Source: SFHK01 sp045538305
GTDB taxonomy: Bacteria > Bacillota > Clostridia > Christensenellales > Aristaeellaceae
Reading direction: 5' to 3'
DNA: 20,004 bases
Assembly: GCA_045538305.1 (NCBI GenBank)
Contig: JAZSRC010000023.1
Span: 1 to 20,004, forward strand
Positions 1-6,567 of the stretch are shown piece after piece (the first letter of the stretch is position 1; the number at the start of each line of letters is the position of its first letter). A model generated the notes under the pieces. The model had not been told where the DNA came from. It worked only from the letters and a program-made list of their open reading frames with translations, and made no database searches. Both the position numbers and the translations under genes were made by a program.

Positions 1-1
1 G

Positions 2-325
2 GAAGATAAAGTATATGCATACGGAACGCCGTGGAGCGGGAAGACGGATAAGAACCGGAATATGAAAGCGGAAGTAGCGGGGATATGCATACTGAGGCGA
101 GGAGAAGAGAACAAGATCGAAAGGTACCGAGGAAAGGAAGCCATATTGGAGCTGTACCGTCAGACAGCGCGATCGAGGGACAGAAAGTAAACGGAGCTGA
201 TCATGGAAACGCTGAACGAAATCATGAAGCGAGTACCTGTATGGCAGCTGACCTGCAATATGGAGGATGAAGCGGCGCTGGTTTCATATCGCTCGATGAG
301 CGGAAAGCAGTCCTTCAGATCTTGA
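2..325 (+). pseudogene. HPr-kinase/PEPCK-like serine kinase, 3' fragment with in-frame stop
   Basis: The reading frame is open from the window edge, stops at TAA 188-190, and continues in the same frame to TGA 323-325. The first part contains YGTPWSGK and NRN followed by AGICILRRGEENKIERY. The second part contains ETLNEIMKRVPVWQLTCNM. Both resemble consecutive C-terminal pieces of HPr-kinase-like (PEPCK-fold) proteins that often accompany PqqD-like proteins in Clostridia; this is recalled family knowledge, not a search. Because the homologous stretches sit on both sides of the TAA without a frame change, a single nonsense substitution explains the break. An ATG at 203 could restart a 40-residue fragment, but it would have no known function. 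The true 5' end lies outside the window. The family call is moderate; the same-frame continuation is seen directly. Confidence 0.55.
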
Positions 326-334
326 AGTTTTTTA

Positions 335-378
335 CATAAAAAAGCTGCCGGGCGCAAAAGGGATGCGTCCGGCAGCTT
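335..378 (-). terminator. Intrinsic terminator of the GH31-GNAT operon
   Basis: A 15-bp stem (342-356 pairing with 364-378, one G:T wobble) encloses a short A/G-rich loop. Read on the minus strand it is followed directly by a run of six T (plus-strand A338-343). It lies about 10 nt beyond the acetyltransferase stop codon. On the plus strand no T-run follows, so it should work mainly for minus-strand transcripts. Confidence 0.85.
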
Positions 379-388
379 ATGGTATGCG

Positions 389-925
389 TTATTTTCGGTA
401 TTCGCTTTGCAAAATGCCCATGATGCAGGCGTTTACGTATTTACCGTCTATAAACATGTCGTTTCTCAGTTCGCCCTCCATTTGAAAGCCCGCTTTTTCG
501 TACAGCCGTATGGCAGGAGCGTTGTCCTTTGCGCATTTCAGCCATACGCGGTTCAGATTCATATCGTTAAAGGCGTATTCCAAAAGCAAATCTATCGCTT
601 CTTTTCCAACGCCCTTATTGCGGTTTTCGGATAAAACAACGATGGCAAGTTCGGCCTTTCTTGCGATGGGGTCTATCATCATCAGGTCGCATTGCCCCAG
701 ATATTTCATGGTTACGCGGTCGGCGATGACGAAGCTTTCGCCGCCTGCGTCGCCGTTTAAGCGGCGCATCAGCCATTCTTCAGTTTGCTCCCATGTCTGC
801 GGGCGCCGATACGCGCCTGCGAGATATCTTGTGGTTTCCTTATCGTTCACCCATGCGCGCAGGGCGGACAAATCCTCGCTTCGGTATTCTCTGAGGATGA
901 TATTGTTTCCGATGATTCTGCCCAT
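389..925 (-). CDS. GNAT-family N-acetyltransferase, RimJ/RimL-like
   Basis: This encodes a 178-residue cytoplasmic protein predicted to transfer an acetyl group from acetyl-CoA to an amine; the substrate is unknown. It opens with the typical MGRIIGNNIILREYRSEDL strand/helix of the RimJ/RimL-like GNATs. It has motif A at residues 101-109 (NRNKGVGKE, the acetyl-CoA pyrophosphate loop) and the family-typical DNAPAIRLYEKAGF segment at 134-147. The open frame could extend upstream into the GH31 gene. ATG 923-925 is preferred because a CAGGAGAA ribosome binding site lies just upstream and the homology starts there. It begins 20 nt after the GH31 stop and ends just before the terminator, so it is the second gene of that operon. 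Its relation to sugar metabolism is unclear. Confidence 0.88.
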   Translation of the reverse strand: MGRIIGNNIILREYRSEDLSALRAWVNDKETTRYLAGAYRRPQTWEQTEEWLMRRLNGDAGGESFVIADRVTMKYLGQCDLMMIDPIARKAELAIVVLSENRNKGVGKEAIDLLLEYAFNDMNLNRVWLKCAKDNAPAIRLYEKAGFQMEGELRNDMFIDGKYVNACIMGILQSEYRK

Positions 926-945
926 GTAGCGTTTCTCCTGCCAAA

Positions 946-2946
946 TCAGATTTTGCCGATCAGATACTCCTGCTTTCCGTCTCGCAGGAATACGGGAATG
1001 GTATCGATCCCGGCGGATACGGTATAGCATTTTCCGCCCTCATAGGTTTCGCCTGTACCTGCATGCGTCCACATTGCGCCGTTCGGCAGATAAACGCTAC
1101 GCGAGCAGGCGCCTTTTTCACAAATCGGCGCAACCAGCAGATCGCTTCCCAGCATGTATTGATATTTGCACGTCCAGGCGTTTTCATCCTGAGGGAATTC
1201 ATAGAACATGGCGCGCATAACGGGAGAACCTTCCTCGCTGGCTTCCTTCATCACGCTGCGCATGTAGGGACGAAGCATTTCGCGGATCATGATGTATTTT
1301 CTCATGATTTCGTAGGCTTCCTCGCCGTAGCTCCAGATTTCATTGCCTGCGCCCGTATGCTCGCGCACCTCGCCGTTTTTCTTTACCACTTCGGTAAAGG
1401 GCGCGCGGGTACCGTGCATGCGCATGACGGGGCTGAAGCAGCCGAAAGCGAACCAGCGCAGAAGCAGTTCCTTGAATTCCGGATCGCGGATATCGCCGCC
1501 GCTGAAGCCGCCGATATCGGTATTCCACCAGGGAATGCCCGCAAGGCCGATGTGAATGCCGGAGGTGATCTGCTTTTTAAAGTCCTCGTACGTGGAGTGA
1601 ATATCGCCCGACCATACAAGCGCCCCGTATCTCTGGCTTCCCACCCATGCGCATCTGACCAGATTGACGATATCCTTTTGGCCGTTGGCCAGCTGGCCTT
1701 CATAGAACAGGCGCGAATATTCGCGGGGATAGATGTTTCCGATTTCGGAGGCCGGCCCCGCGTGATAGCGGTACATATTCAGATCGTAATTGTTGTATTC
1801 GGGTTCGGCTACATCCAGCCAGAACACGCGTATGCCGTAATCGGCGTAGTTCTTTTTGCATTTGTTCCAGAAATACTCGCGCATGCGCGGATTGGTAACG
1901 TCGGCAAATACATTGTTTCCAAAAAACAGCATCTGCACGTCCACGCCGTAATTGCTTTTTACAAGCAAACCCTGCTCCAGCATTTCCTCATAGGATTCCG
2001 AACGGAAATCAATATTGGGCCATATGGAAACCATCAATTCAACGCCCATTTCCCGAAGCTCGTCCACCATTGCCTTGGGATCCGGGAAGAATTCGGGGTC
2101 AAACGACCAGTCGCCGTTTCTGAGCCAGTGATAATAGTCCACAACAATTACATCCAGCGGAACGCCGCGCCGCTTGTATTCGCGCGCTACGGAAAGAATC
2201 TGTTCCTGATTGTAATATCGGAGCTTGCACTGCCAGTAGCCAAGGCCGTATTCCGGCATCATGGGCGCTTTGCCCACGCATGCGGCGTATTGGGTTTCGA
2301 TTTCCCTGGGCGTGTCGCCGGCGGTAATCCAGTAGTCCATTGCTTTTGTGGCGTCGCTCGTCCATTCCGTTGTATTTACACCGAAATGGACTTCGCCGAT
2401 GGCGGCATTGTTCCATAAGAAACCGTAGCCGAGGCTGGAAATATAAAAGGGGATGGAAATCTGCGAATTGCGCTGGCATAATTCCAGATTGCAGCCCTTC
2501 AGGTTCAGAAGATCCTGCTGGTACTGACCCATGCCCATGATTTTTTCGTTGGGATCGGAATCAAACGAAACCTTCAGCTGAAAGCTTCCGCCGGGCAGCG
2601 CACGGAATTTTCTGGCGGATTTCATCAGCGCTCCGCCGGGCGATATCTCCCGAAGCAGCGTTTCGCCTCTATCGTTTAAAAAGAAAATGCGCAGCATTTT
2701 GGGCCAGGGCATGATGTACATGTGCGCGGTGATTTTTCCGTTTTTTATATAGGCATTGCGTTCATCCGCAATTTCGATATAATCGGGCGCGCTTTTCACC
2801 GGCAAAAGCGCAATAGAATCATCGGTAATGTCGGATAAAATCGCCGACTGCACGCGCAGGCTGTTTTTGCCCCAGGCGGATATTTTCACTGTTTCGCCGT
2901 TATAGCGGAAAATCAGGCTGTTTCCCTCTTTTTTTAAACAATTCAT
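946..2946 (-). CDS. Glycoside hydrolase family 31, alpha-xylosidase/alpha-glucosidase-like
   Basis: This is a retaining alpha-glycosidase that should remove terminal alpha-linked glucose or xylose from oligosaccharides. At 666 residues with no signal peptide it is probably cytoplasmic. An N-terminal beta-sandwich (about 1-225) precedes the (beta/alpha)8 barrel. The catalytic nucleophile is D378 in FWLDVAEPE, and the likely acid/base is D448 in VWSGDIHSTYE. GIPWWNTDIGGF (about 470-481) and FSPVMRMHGTR (about 504-513) complete the family pattern; the last resembles alpha-xylosidase-type members. The start at 2944-2946 is chosen because a perfect AGGAGG lies 6 nt upstream; ATGs further upstream overlap or precede that site. 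It is divergently transcribed from the GH4 gene. Substrate specificity cannot be decided from sequence alone. Confidence 0.93.
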   Translation of the reverse strand: MNCLKKEGNSLIFRYNGETVKISAWGKNSLRVQSAILSDITDDSIALLPVKSAPDYIEIADERNAYIKNGKITAHMYIMPWPKMLRIFFLNDRGETLLREISPGGALMKSARKFRALPGGSFQLKVSFDSDPNEKIMGMGQYQQDLLNLKGCNLELCQRNSQISIPFYISSLGYGFLWNNAAIGEVHFGVNTTEWTSDATKAMDYWITAGDTPREIETQYAACVGKAPMMPEYGLGYWQCKLRYYNQEQILSVAREYKRRGVPLDVIVVDYYHWLRNGDWSFDPEFFPDPKAMVDELREMGVELMVSIWPNIDFRSESYEEMLEQGLLVKSNYGVDVQMLFFGNNVFADVTNPRMREYFWNKCKKNYADYGIRVFWLDVAEPEYNNYDLNMYRYHAGPASEIGNIYPREYSRLFYEGQLANGQKDIVNLVRCAWVGSQRYGALVWSGDIHSTYEDFKKQITSGIHIGLAGIPWWNTDIGGFSGGDIRDPEFKELLLRWFAFGCFSPVMRMHGTRAPFTEVVKKNGEVREHTGAGNEIWSYGEEAYEIMRKYIMIREMLRPYMRSVMKEASEEGSPVMRAMFYEFPQDENAWTCKYQYMLGSDLLVAPICEKGACSRSVYLPNGAMWTHAGTGETYEGGKCYTVSAGIDTIPVFLRDGKQEYLIGKI

Positions 2947-2969
2947 ATACATCCTCCTCATGCTTTCTA

Positions 2970-2998
2970 TTGAAAAAATCGCGGTTTTCTAGTATGAT
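2970..2998 (+). promoter_or_regulatory. Sigma-A promoter for the GH4 gene
   Basis: TTGAAA (2970-2975), a 17-nt spacer and TATGAT (2993-2998) match the sigma-A consensus well. The predicted start point is near 3005, giving a leader of about 70 nt before the TTG start codon. The spacer contains GAAAA and TTTTC arms around a CG-rich centre, a weak candidate operator. Confidence 0.65.
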
Positions 2999-3013
2999 AC
3001 TCTTGTATTTGGA

Positions 3014-3042
3014 ATTATAGCATGAATGAATTCCGAACGCAA
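3014..3042 (-). promoter_or_regulatory. Sigma-A promoter for the GH31 operon
   Basis: On the minus strand there is a perfect TATAAT (plus coordinates 3014-3019) and a TTGCGT -35 element (3037-3042), separated by 17 nt. Its predicted start point falls between the elements of the divergent plus-strand promoter. Confidence 0.65.
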
Positions 3043-3076
3043 TCATTGTATGGAAATGCAAATGGAGGTGTCTATT

Positions 3077-4486
3077 TTGTTCAAGCTGGCAGTAATCGGC
3101 GCAGGCAGCATCACGTTTACCCGTAAGCTTATTTCAGACATATTGACCGTTCCCGAGTTTCGGGATATCGAGATTGCATTTACCGACATTAATCCCGACA
3201 ACCTACGCATGGTAAAGCAGCTTTGCCAAAAGGACATTGAGGCCAACGGGCTAGATATTGAAATCTTTGCGACGCTTGACCGCCGCGAGGCGTTTAAAGA
3301 CGCTAAATACATCATCAACTGCGTGCGCATCGGCATGCTGGAGGGCTTCGAAACGGACGTTGAGATTCCGCTGAAATACGGCGTGGATCAATGCGTGGGC
3401 GATACGCTCGCCATTGGCGGCATTATGTACGGGCAAAGGGGAATCGACGCCATCCTCGGCTTCTGCAAGGATATACGGGAGGTTGCGCATCCGGACTGCA
3501 TATTGCTCAATTATTCCAATCCGAACGCTATGGTTACCTGGGCATGCAATAAATACGGCGGCGTAAAAACCTATGGCTTGTGCCATGGCGTTCAGCATGG
3601 GCACGAGCAGATTGCACGCGTGCTTAATCGCGACGTAAAGGATGTAGACATCATCTGCGCGGGCCTGAACCATCAGACATGGTATATCAGCGTCAAAACC
3701 GACGGCGTGGAGCGCACGGGCGAACTGTATGACTTGATGAAGAACTCCGAAGTGATGGAAAATGAAAACATCCGCCTGGATGTAATGAAGAACTTCGGCT
3801 ACTACTCCACCGAGTCCAACGGCCATTTATCCGAGTACCTCATGTGGTACAGAAAGCGCCCGGAGGAAATGAAGAAGTGGATCAATTATTCCAGTTGGTC
3901 GCAGGGTGAAACGGCGGGGTATCTCAGGGTGTGCAAGGAGAACAGAAATTGGTTCGAAACCGATTTTCCCGCATGGCTGAATGAGCATGCGCATATGTTC
4001 ACGCCGGAAAACCGCTCCACCGAGCATGGAAGCTACATTATGGAAGCGCTTGAAACCGGAAGGATGTACAGAGGTCATTTCAACGTTATGAACGAGGGGG
4101 CCATTACCAACCTGCCGTATGAGTGCGTGGTAGAGGTTCCGTGCTATGTAAACGGAAACGGAATTACCGTCGGTAAGGTTGGCGAGCTGCCGCTTGGCTG
4201 CGCGGCCATATGCTCGCAGAGCGCATGGGTGCAGAGGCTTTCGGTAGAGGCGGCGGTTAAGGGCGATATCAAGCTGCTCAGACAGGCTGCGCTGATGGAT
4301 CCGCTTACAGGCGCCGTATGTACGCCGGAGGAGATTTATCAGATGGTGGATGAAATGCTGGTCGCCTGTGAAGAATGGCTTCCCCAGTATAAGGACGAAA
4401 TTGAACTGGCAAAAAAGAGGCTGGAAAACAAAACCGTAGCATGCAGGCAGATAAAGGGCTTCCATTATCAGGACAGAGAAATGTGA
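3077..4486 (+). CDS. Glycoside hydrolase family 4, alpha-galactosidase/alpha-glucosidase-like
   Basis: This 469-residue cytoplasmic enzyme should cleave alpha-glycosides by the GH4 redox-elimination mechanism, which needs NAD+ and usually Mn2+ with reducing conditions. The N-terminal Rossmann fold is clear (KLAVIGAGSITFTRKLISDIL, residues 3-23). Other family signatures are NYSNPNAM (145-152), GLCHGVQ (167-173) with the metal-site Cys169, and AGLNHQTWY (195-203) with His199. The start is TTG 3077-3079: GGAGG at 3064-3068 lies 8 nt upstream, and the protein then begins exactly at the Rossmann strand. In-frame ATGs at 3050, 3056 and 3062 lie before or on that site. The sub-family (MelA-like galactosidase versus AglA/LplD-like) is not resolved. 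It is probably monocistronic, given its own promoter and a terminator downstream. Confidence 0.9.
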   Translation: MFKLAVIGAGSITFTRKLISDILTVPEFRDIEIAFTDINPDNLRMVKQLCQKDIEANGLDIEIFATLDRREAFKDAKYIINCVRIGMLEGFETDVEIPLKYGVDQCVGDTLAIGGIMYGQRGIDAILGFCKDIREVAHPDCILLNYSNPNAMVTWACNKYGGVKTYGLCHGVQHGHEQIARVLNRDVKDVDIICAGLNHQTWYISVKTDGVERTGELYDLMKNSEVMENENIRLDVMKNFGYYSTESNGHLSEYLMWYRKRPEEMKKWINYSSWSQGETAGYLRVCKENRNWFETDFPAWLNEHAHMFTPENRSTEHGSYIMEALETGRMYRGHFNVMNEGAITNLPYECVVEVPCYVNGNGITVGKVGELPLGCAAICSQSAWVQRLSVEAAVKGDIKLLRQAALMDPLTGAVCTPEEIYQMVDEMLVACEEWLPQYKDEIELAKKRLENKTVACRQIKGFHYQDREM

Positions 4487-4540
4487 TGAAACTGCCGCTT
4501 TGCGGCAATTGCGGATGATTGACAAATTCCGGGAGAAATG

Positions 4541-4571
4541 TGGAGAGGGAGCATACTTCCTCTCCATTTTT
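4541..4571 (+). terminator. Intrinsic terminator after the GH4 gene
   Basis: TGGAGAGG/CCTCTCCA form the core of a 10-bp stem (4541-4550 with 4557-4566, one wobble) with a 6-nt loop, followed by TTTTT at 4567-4571. A smaller 6-bp hairpin (4493-4507) right after the stop codon has no T-run. These, with the next promoter and leader, fill the gene-free interval 4487-4825. Confidence 0.8.
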
Positions 4572-4614
4572 CGTCGATTTCGGCGGCTTTTACGTTTGAT
4601 GGCAAATGTGCGTA

Positions 4615-4643
4615 TTGACAAGCGCATTCGCCGGGACTATAAT
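4615..4643 (+). promoter_or_regulatory. Consensus sigma-A promoter of the ABC-F gene
   Basis: TTGACA (4615-4620) and TATAAT (4638-4643) are both perfect and separated by exactly 17 nt. Transcription should start near 4650, leaving a long leader of about 175 nt before the ABC-F start codon. A perfect promoter followed by a structured leader suggests control after initiation. Confidence 0.88.
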
Positions 4644-4703
4644 GTTTTTATCCTACGAAAGGCGGTAATACAGCAGTAATGATTCGCAGCTGACCTTTGA
4701 CGC

Positions 4704-4847
4704 ATGAAACATATCAAGCGCACGCATTGTGCGCCGGTTTTTGTGCGGCTGAATGGGAGGGCTGTTTTTGTTTGCACAAAAAGAGAGGGTATGCCTTCCC
4801 AGGCCGCTTGGGGAGGCGATTTTTTATGGAAGCAAGGCTTCTTTTAG
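4704..4847 (+). CDS. Candidate leader peptide, 47 residues
   Basis: An ATG at 4704 opens a 47-codon frame (MKHIKRTHCAPVFVRLNGRA...) across hairpin 1, both alternative pairings and the first bases of the ABC-F gene. No convincing ribosome binding site precedes it. It is listed because its position fits a ribosome-sensing leader ORF; expression is unproven. Confidence 0.25.
   Translation: MKHIKRTHCAPVFVRLNGRAVFVCTKREGMPSQAAWGGDFLWKQGFF
4718..4825 (+). promoter_or_regulatory. Leader attenuator of the ABC-F gene
   Basis: Three pairings are visible. Hairpin 1: GCGCAC 4718-4723 with GTGCGC 4729-4734, followed shortly by TTTTT 4738-4742. Terminator-like hairpin: GCCTTCCC 4793-4800 with GGGGAGGC 4810-4817 (one wobble), followed by TTTTTT 4820-4825. 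It also hides the ABC-F ribosome binding site (GGGGAGG, 4810-4816) and ends at the ATG. Competing pairing: GGGAGGGC 4755-4762 with the same GCCTTCCC 4793-4800 (8 bp, one wobble), which would free the ribosome binding site. Such terminator/antiterminator switches, often driven by ribosome stalling on a short leader ORF, are known upstream of antibiotic-resistance ABC-F genes (e.g. vmlR). That this one responds to a ribosome-targeting antibiotic is inference. Confidence 0.68.
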
Positions 4848-4854
4848 AGGCTGA
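4753..4854 (+). CDS. Alternative candidate leader peptide, 33 residues
   Basis: An ATG at 4753 or, with a better ribosome binding site (GGGAGGG 4755-4761), an in-frame TTG at 4768 opens a frame reading ...FAQKERVCLPRPLGEAIFYG... and stopping at TGA 4852-4854, after the ABC-F start. A ribosome initiating here would cover the antiterminator arm. It competes with the 4704 frame as the sensing ORF; neither is confirmed. Confidence 0.28.
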   Translation: MGGLFLFAQKERVCLPRPLGEAIFYGSKASFRG

Positions 4855-6493
4855 TCATATCAAGGTAAGCTTTGGCATACGCACGGTTCTGGATATTCCG
4901 TCGCTTAAGCTGTACGATGGCGACCGGATCGGTCTGGTCGGCGAAAACGGAGCGGGAAAGAGCACGCTGCTTAGCGTAATTTCGGGAGAACGAACGCCGG
5001 ATGAAGGCCGTGTTGCGATAAAATGCGGCGTATCGCATATTGCGCAGATGGGCGATACGGATTTGCATGACGGCGAGATGGATTCAGCTCTGATGGGCGT
5101 GTTTACCGTTCAGGAAAAGCGCGAGGGATTGTCGGGCGGCGAATATACGCGAAGGCGAATTGCCGGTGCGCTTACCAGGGGCGCGCATATTCTGCTGGCA
5201 GATGAACCCACAGTTGACCTTGACGAAGAGGGTATAAACCAGCTTCGGGAGAGGCTTACAAAATACGACGGCGCGGTGGTTTTGGTATCGCACGACCGAA
5301 CGCTGCTGGACGAGGTATGCACCAGAATTCTGGAGCTTGAGGACGGAAAGATCATGGATTATCCCGGAAACTACAGCGCATACCGGGCGGAAAAGGAAAG
5401 GCGGCTTCAGTTTGCGCGGGATGAATACGACGCGTACCGCGCGGAGGAAAAACGGTTGAGAAAGCTGATACAGGATGAATACGAGCATGCGCAGAAAAAG
5501 CAGCATCTGCCGTCGCGCATGGGAAACAGCGAGGCGCGGCTTCATAAACGCGAGGTAACCAATGTTCAGGCGCAGATCCATAAAGTCAGGCGCGGATATG
5601 AATCGAGGCTGAACCGGCTGGAGGAAAAGAAGCGCCCTCGCGAGGAGGTTTCTATCCGCATGGCGTTCGGCGCGTCGGATGGAATCACCAGCCGTCTTGC
5701 GGTCAATGCCTCGGGCGTTACGGTGCGCTTTGCTTCGCGAACGGTTTTGAATCAGGCGCGTTTTGTGATTCCGACCGGAACCAAAACAGCGGTAATCGGC
5801 AAAAACGGCGCGGGAAAAACGACGCTGCTCAGGAGAATTATTGATGGGTGCTCCGGAATCAAGGTAAGCCCGGGCGTGAAAATCGGCTATTTCGGGCAGG
5901 CGCATCAGGAGGTGCTGGACGAAAGCAAAACGGCGCTTGAAAACGTACGGGCAATCAGTCGGTTTGACGAAAGCGTGTGCCGCACAATACTGGCTCGCAT
6001 GAACATACGCGGGGACGATGTTTTCAAGCGCGTTAAAGTAATGTCCGGCGGCGAACGGGCGAAGATTGCGCTTGCCAGACTGATGGTTTCGGATGCGAAT
6101 ATGCTGATTCTGGACGAGCCCACCAACCATATGGATATCTTCAGTCTGGAGGCGCTGGAGGAAATGCTCTTGGAATATGCGGGCACGCTCGTATTTGTCA
6201 GCCACGACCGCCGGTTCGTCAGAAATGTGGCAAACAGGCTGATGTTTATTGAAAACGGACAGGTGCGTTCGTTTGACGGATCGTTTAATGATTATGAGGA
6301 AAGCCTGAAACGGGCTGACAGGAATAAGGAGGAGGAAGAAAGGCTGCTTCGAATTGCTTCTATTGAAATGAAGCTGGCGCTTCTTTCTGCACGGCTTTCG
6401 GCGCCCAAAAAGGGCGATGATCCCATGAAGCTCAATGAGGAATACCTCAAACTTGCTGAAATGCTGAAAAAAGAAAAGCAGGCAATACAATAA
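4826..6493 (+). CDS. ABC-F ATPase, ribosomal protection / antibiotic-resistance type
   Basis: This 555-residue soluble protein has two nucleotide-binding domains and no membrane segments. ABC-F proteins of this type bind the ribosomal E site and dislodge antibiotics such as lincosamides, pleuromutilins, streptogramins A or macrolides. NBD1 has Walker A GENGAGKST (39-47), signature LSGGE and Walker B LLADEPTVDLD. The stretch from Walker A to the signature is short, as in Vga/Vml-like members. The interdomain linker is charged and contains PSRMGNSEARLHKR. NBD2 has GKNGAGKTT, MSGGERAKIALARL and LILDEPTNHMD. Each NBD ends in an H-loop VSHDR. A basic and acidic C-terminal helix follows. The start at 4826 is chosen because GGGGAGGC lies just upstream and NBD1 starts there; the open frame runs further 5'. 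The exact drug spectrum cannot be read from sequence. Confidence 0.9.
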   Translation: MEARLLLEADHIKVSFGIRTVLDIPSLKLYDGDRIGLVGENGAGKSTLLSVISGERTPDEGRVAIKCGVSHIAQMGDTDLHDGEMDSALMGVFTVQEKREGLSGGEYTRRRIAGALTRGAHILLADEPTVDLDEEGINQLRERLTKYDGAVVLVSHDRTLLDEVCTRILELEDGKIMDYPGNYSAYRAEKERRLQFARDEYDAYRAEEKRLRKLIQDEYEHAQKKQHLPSRMGNSEARLHKREVTNVQAQIHKVRRGYESRLNRLEEKKRPREEVSIRMAFGASDGITSRLAVNASGVTVRFASRTVLNQARFVIPTGTKTAVIGKNGAGKTTLLRRIIDGCSGIKVSPGVKIGYFGQAHQEVLDESKTALENVRAISRFDESVCRTILARMNIRGDDVFKRVKVMSGGERAKIALARLMVSDANMLILDEPTNHMDIFSLEALEEMLLEYAGTLVFVSHDRRFVRNVANRLMFIENGQVRSFDGSFNDYEESLKRADRNKEEEERLLRIASIEMKLALLSARLSAPKKGDDPMKLNEEYLKLAEMLKKEKQAIQ

Positions 6494-6513
6494 ATACATT
6501 TTTCGTATAGATC

Positions 6514-6565
6514 AACGCCTGTCGGCATACATTTGTAGTATTACAAATGGAGGGAGACGGGCGTT
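6514..6565 (+). promoter_or_regulatory. Long imperfect inverted repeat around the SpoIIE-like ribosome binding site
   Basis: Outer arms AACGCCTGTC (6514-6523) and GACGGGCGTT (6556-6565) pair with one wobble. Inner arms CATTTGTA (6530-6537) and TACAAATG (6542-6549) pair perfectly around the loop GTAT. The GGAGG ribosome binding site (6549-6553) lies between the inner stem and the outer stem, and the start codon follows at 6568. It could act as an RNA fold controlling translation, or the inner 8-bp palindrome could be a repressor operator. No clear sigma-A promoter was found in the 70-nt gap. Confidence 0.6.
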
Positions 6566-6567
6566 TT

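Noticed and set aside
85..270. 61-codon plus-strand ORF at the left end
   Set aside because: It is in a different frame from the recognisable HPr-kinase-like fragment and has no ribosome binding site or homology.
1063..2418. 451-codon plus-strand open frame opposite the GH31 gene
   Set aside because: It is His/Phe/Val-rich shadow translation with no family resemblance; the minus strand carries intact GH31 catalytic motifs.
2971..2990. Catabolite-responsive (cre) or LacI-type operator between the GH31 and GH4 promoters
   Set aside because: The GAAAA...TTTTC arms are imperfect around the centre and the spacing does not fit the cre consensus.
4493..4507. Small hairpin right after the GH4 stop as terminator
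   Set aside because: The 6-bp stem lacks a T-run; the stronger hairpin with TTTTT at 4541-4571 is the likely terminator.
5084..6499. 471-codon minus-strand open frame opposite the ABC-F gene
   Set aside because: No recognisable motifs, and the plus strand encodes complete ABC signatures.
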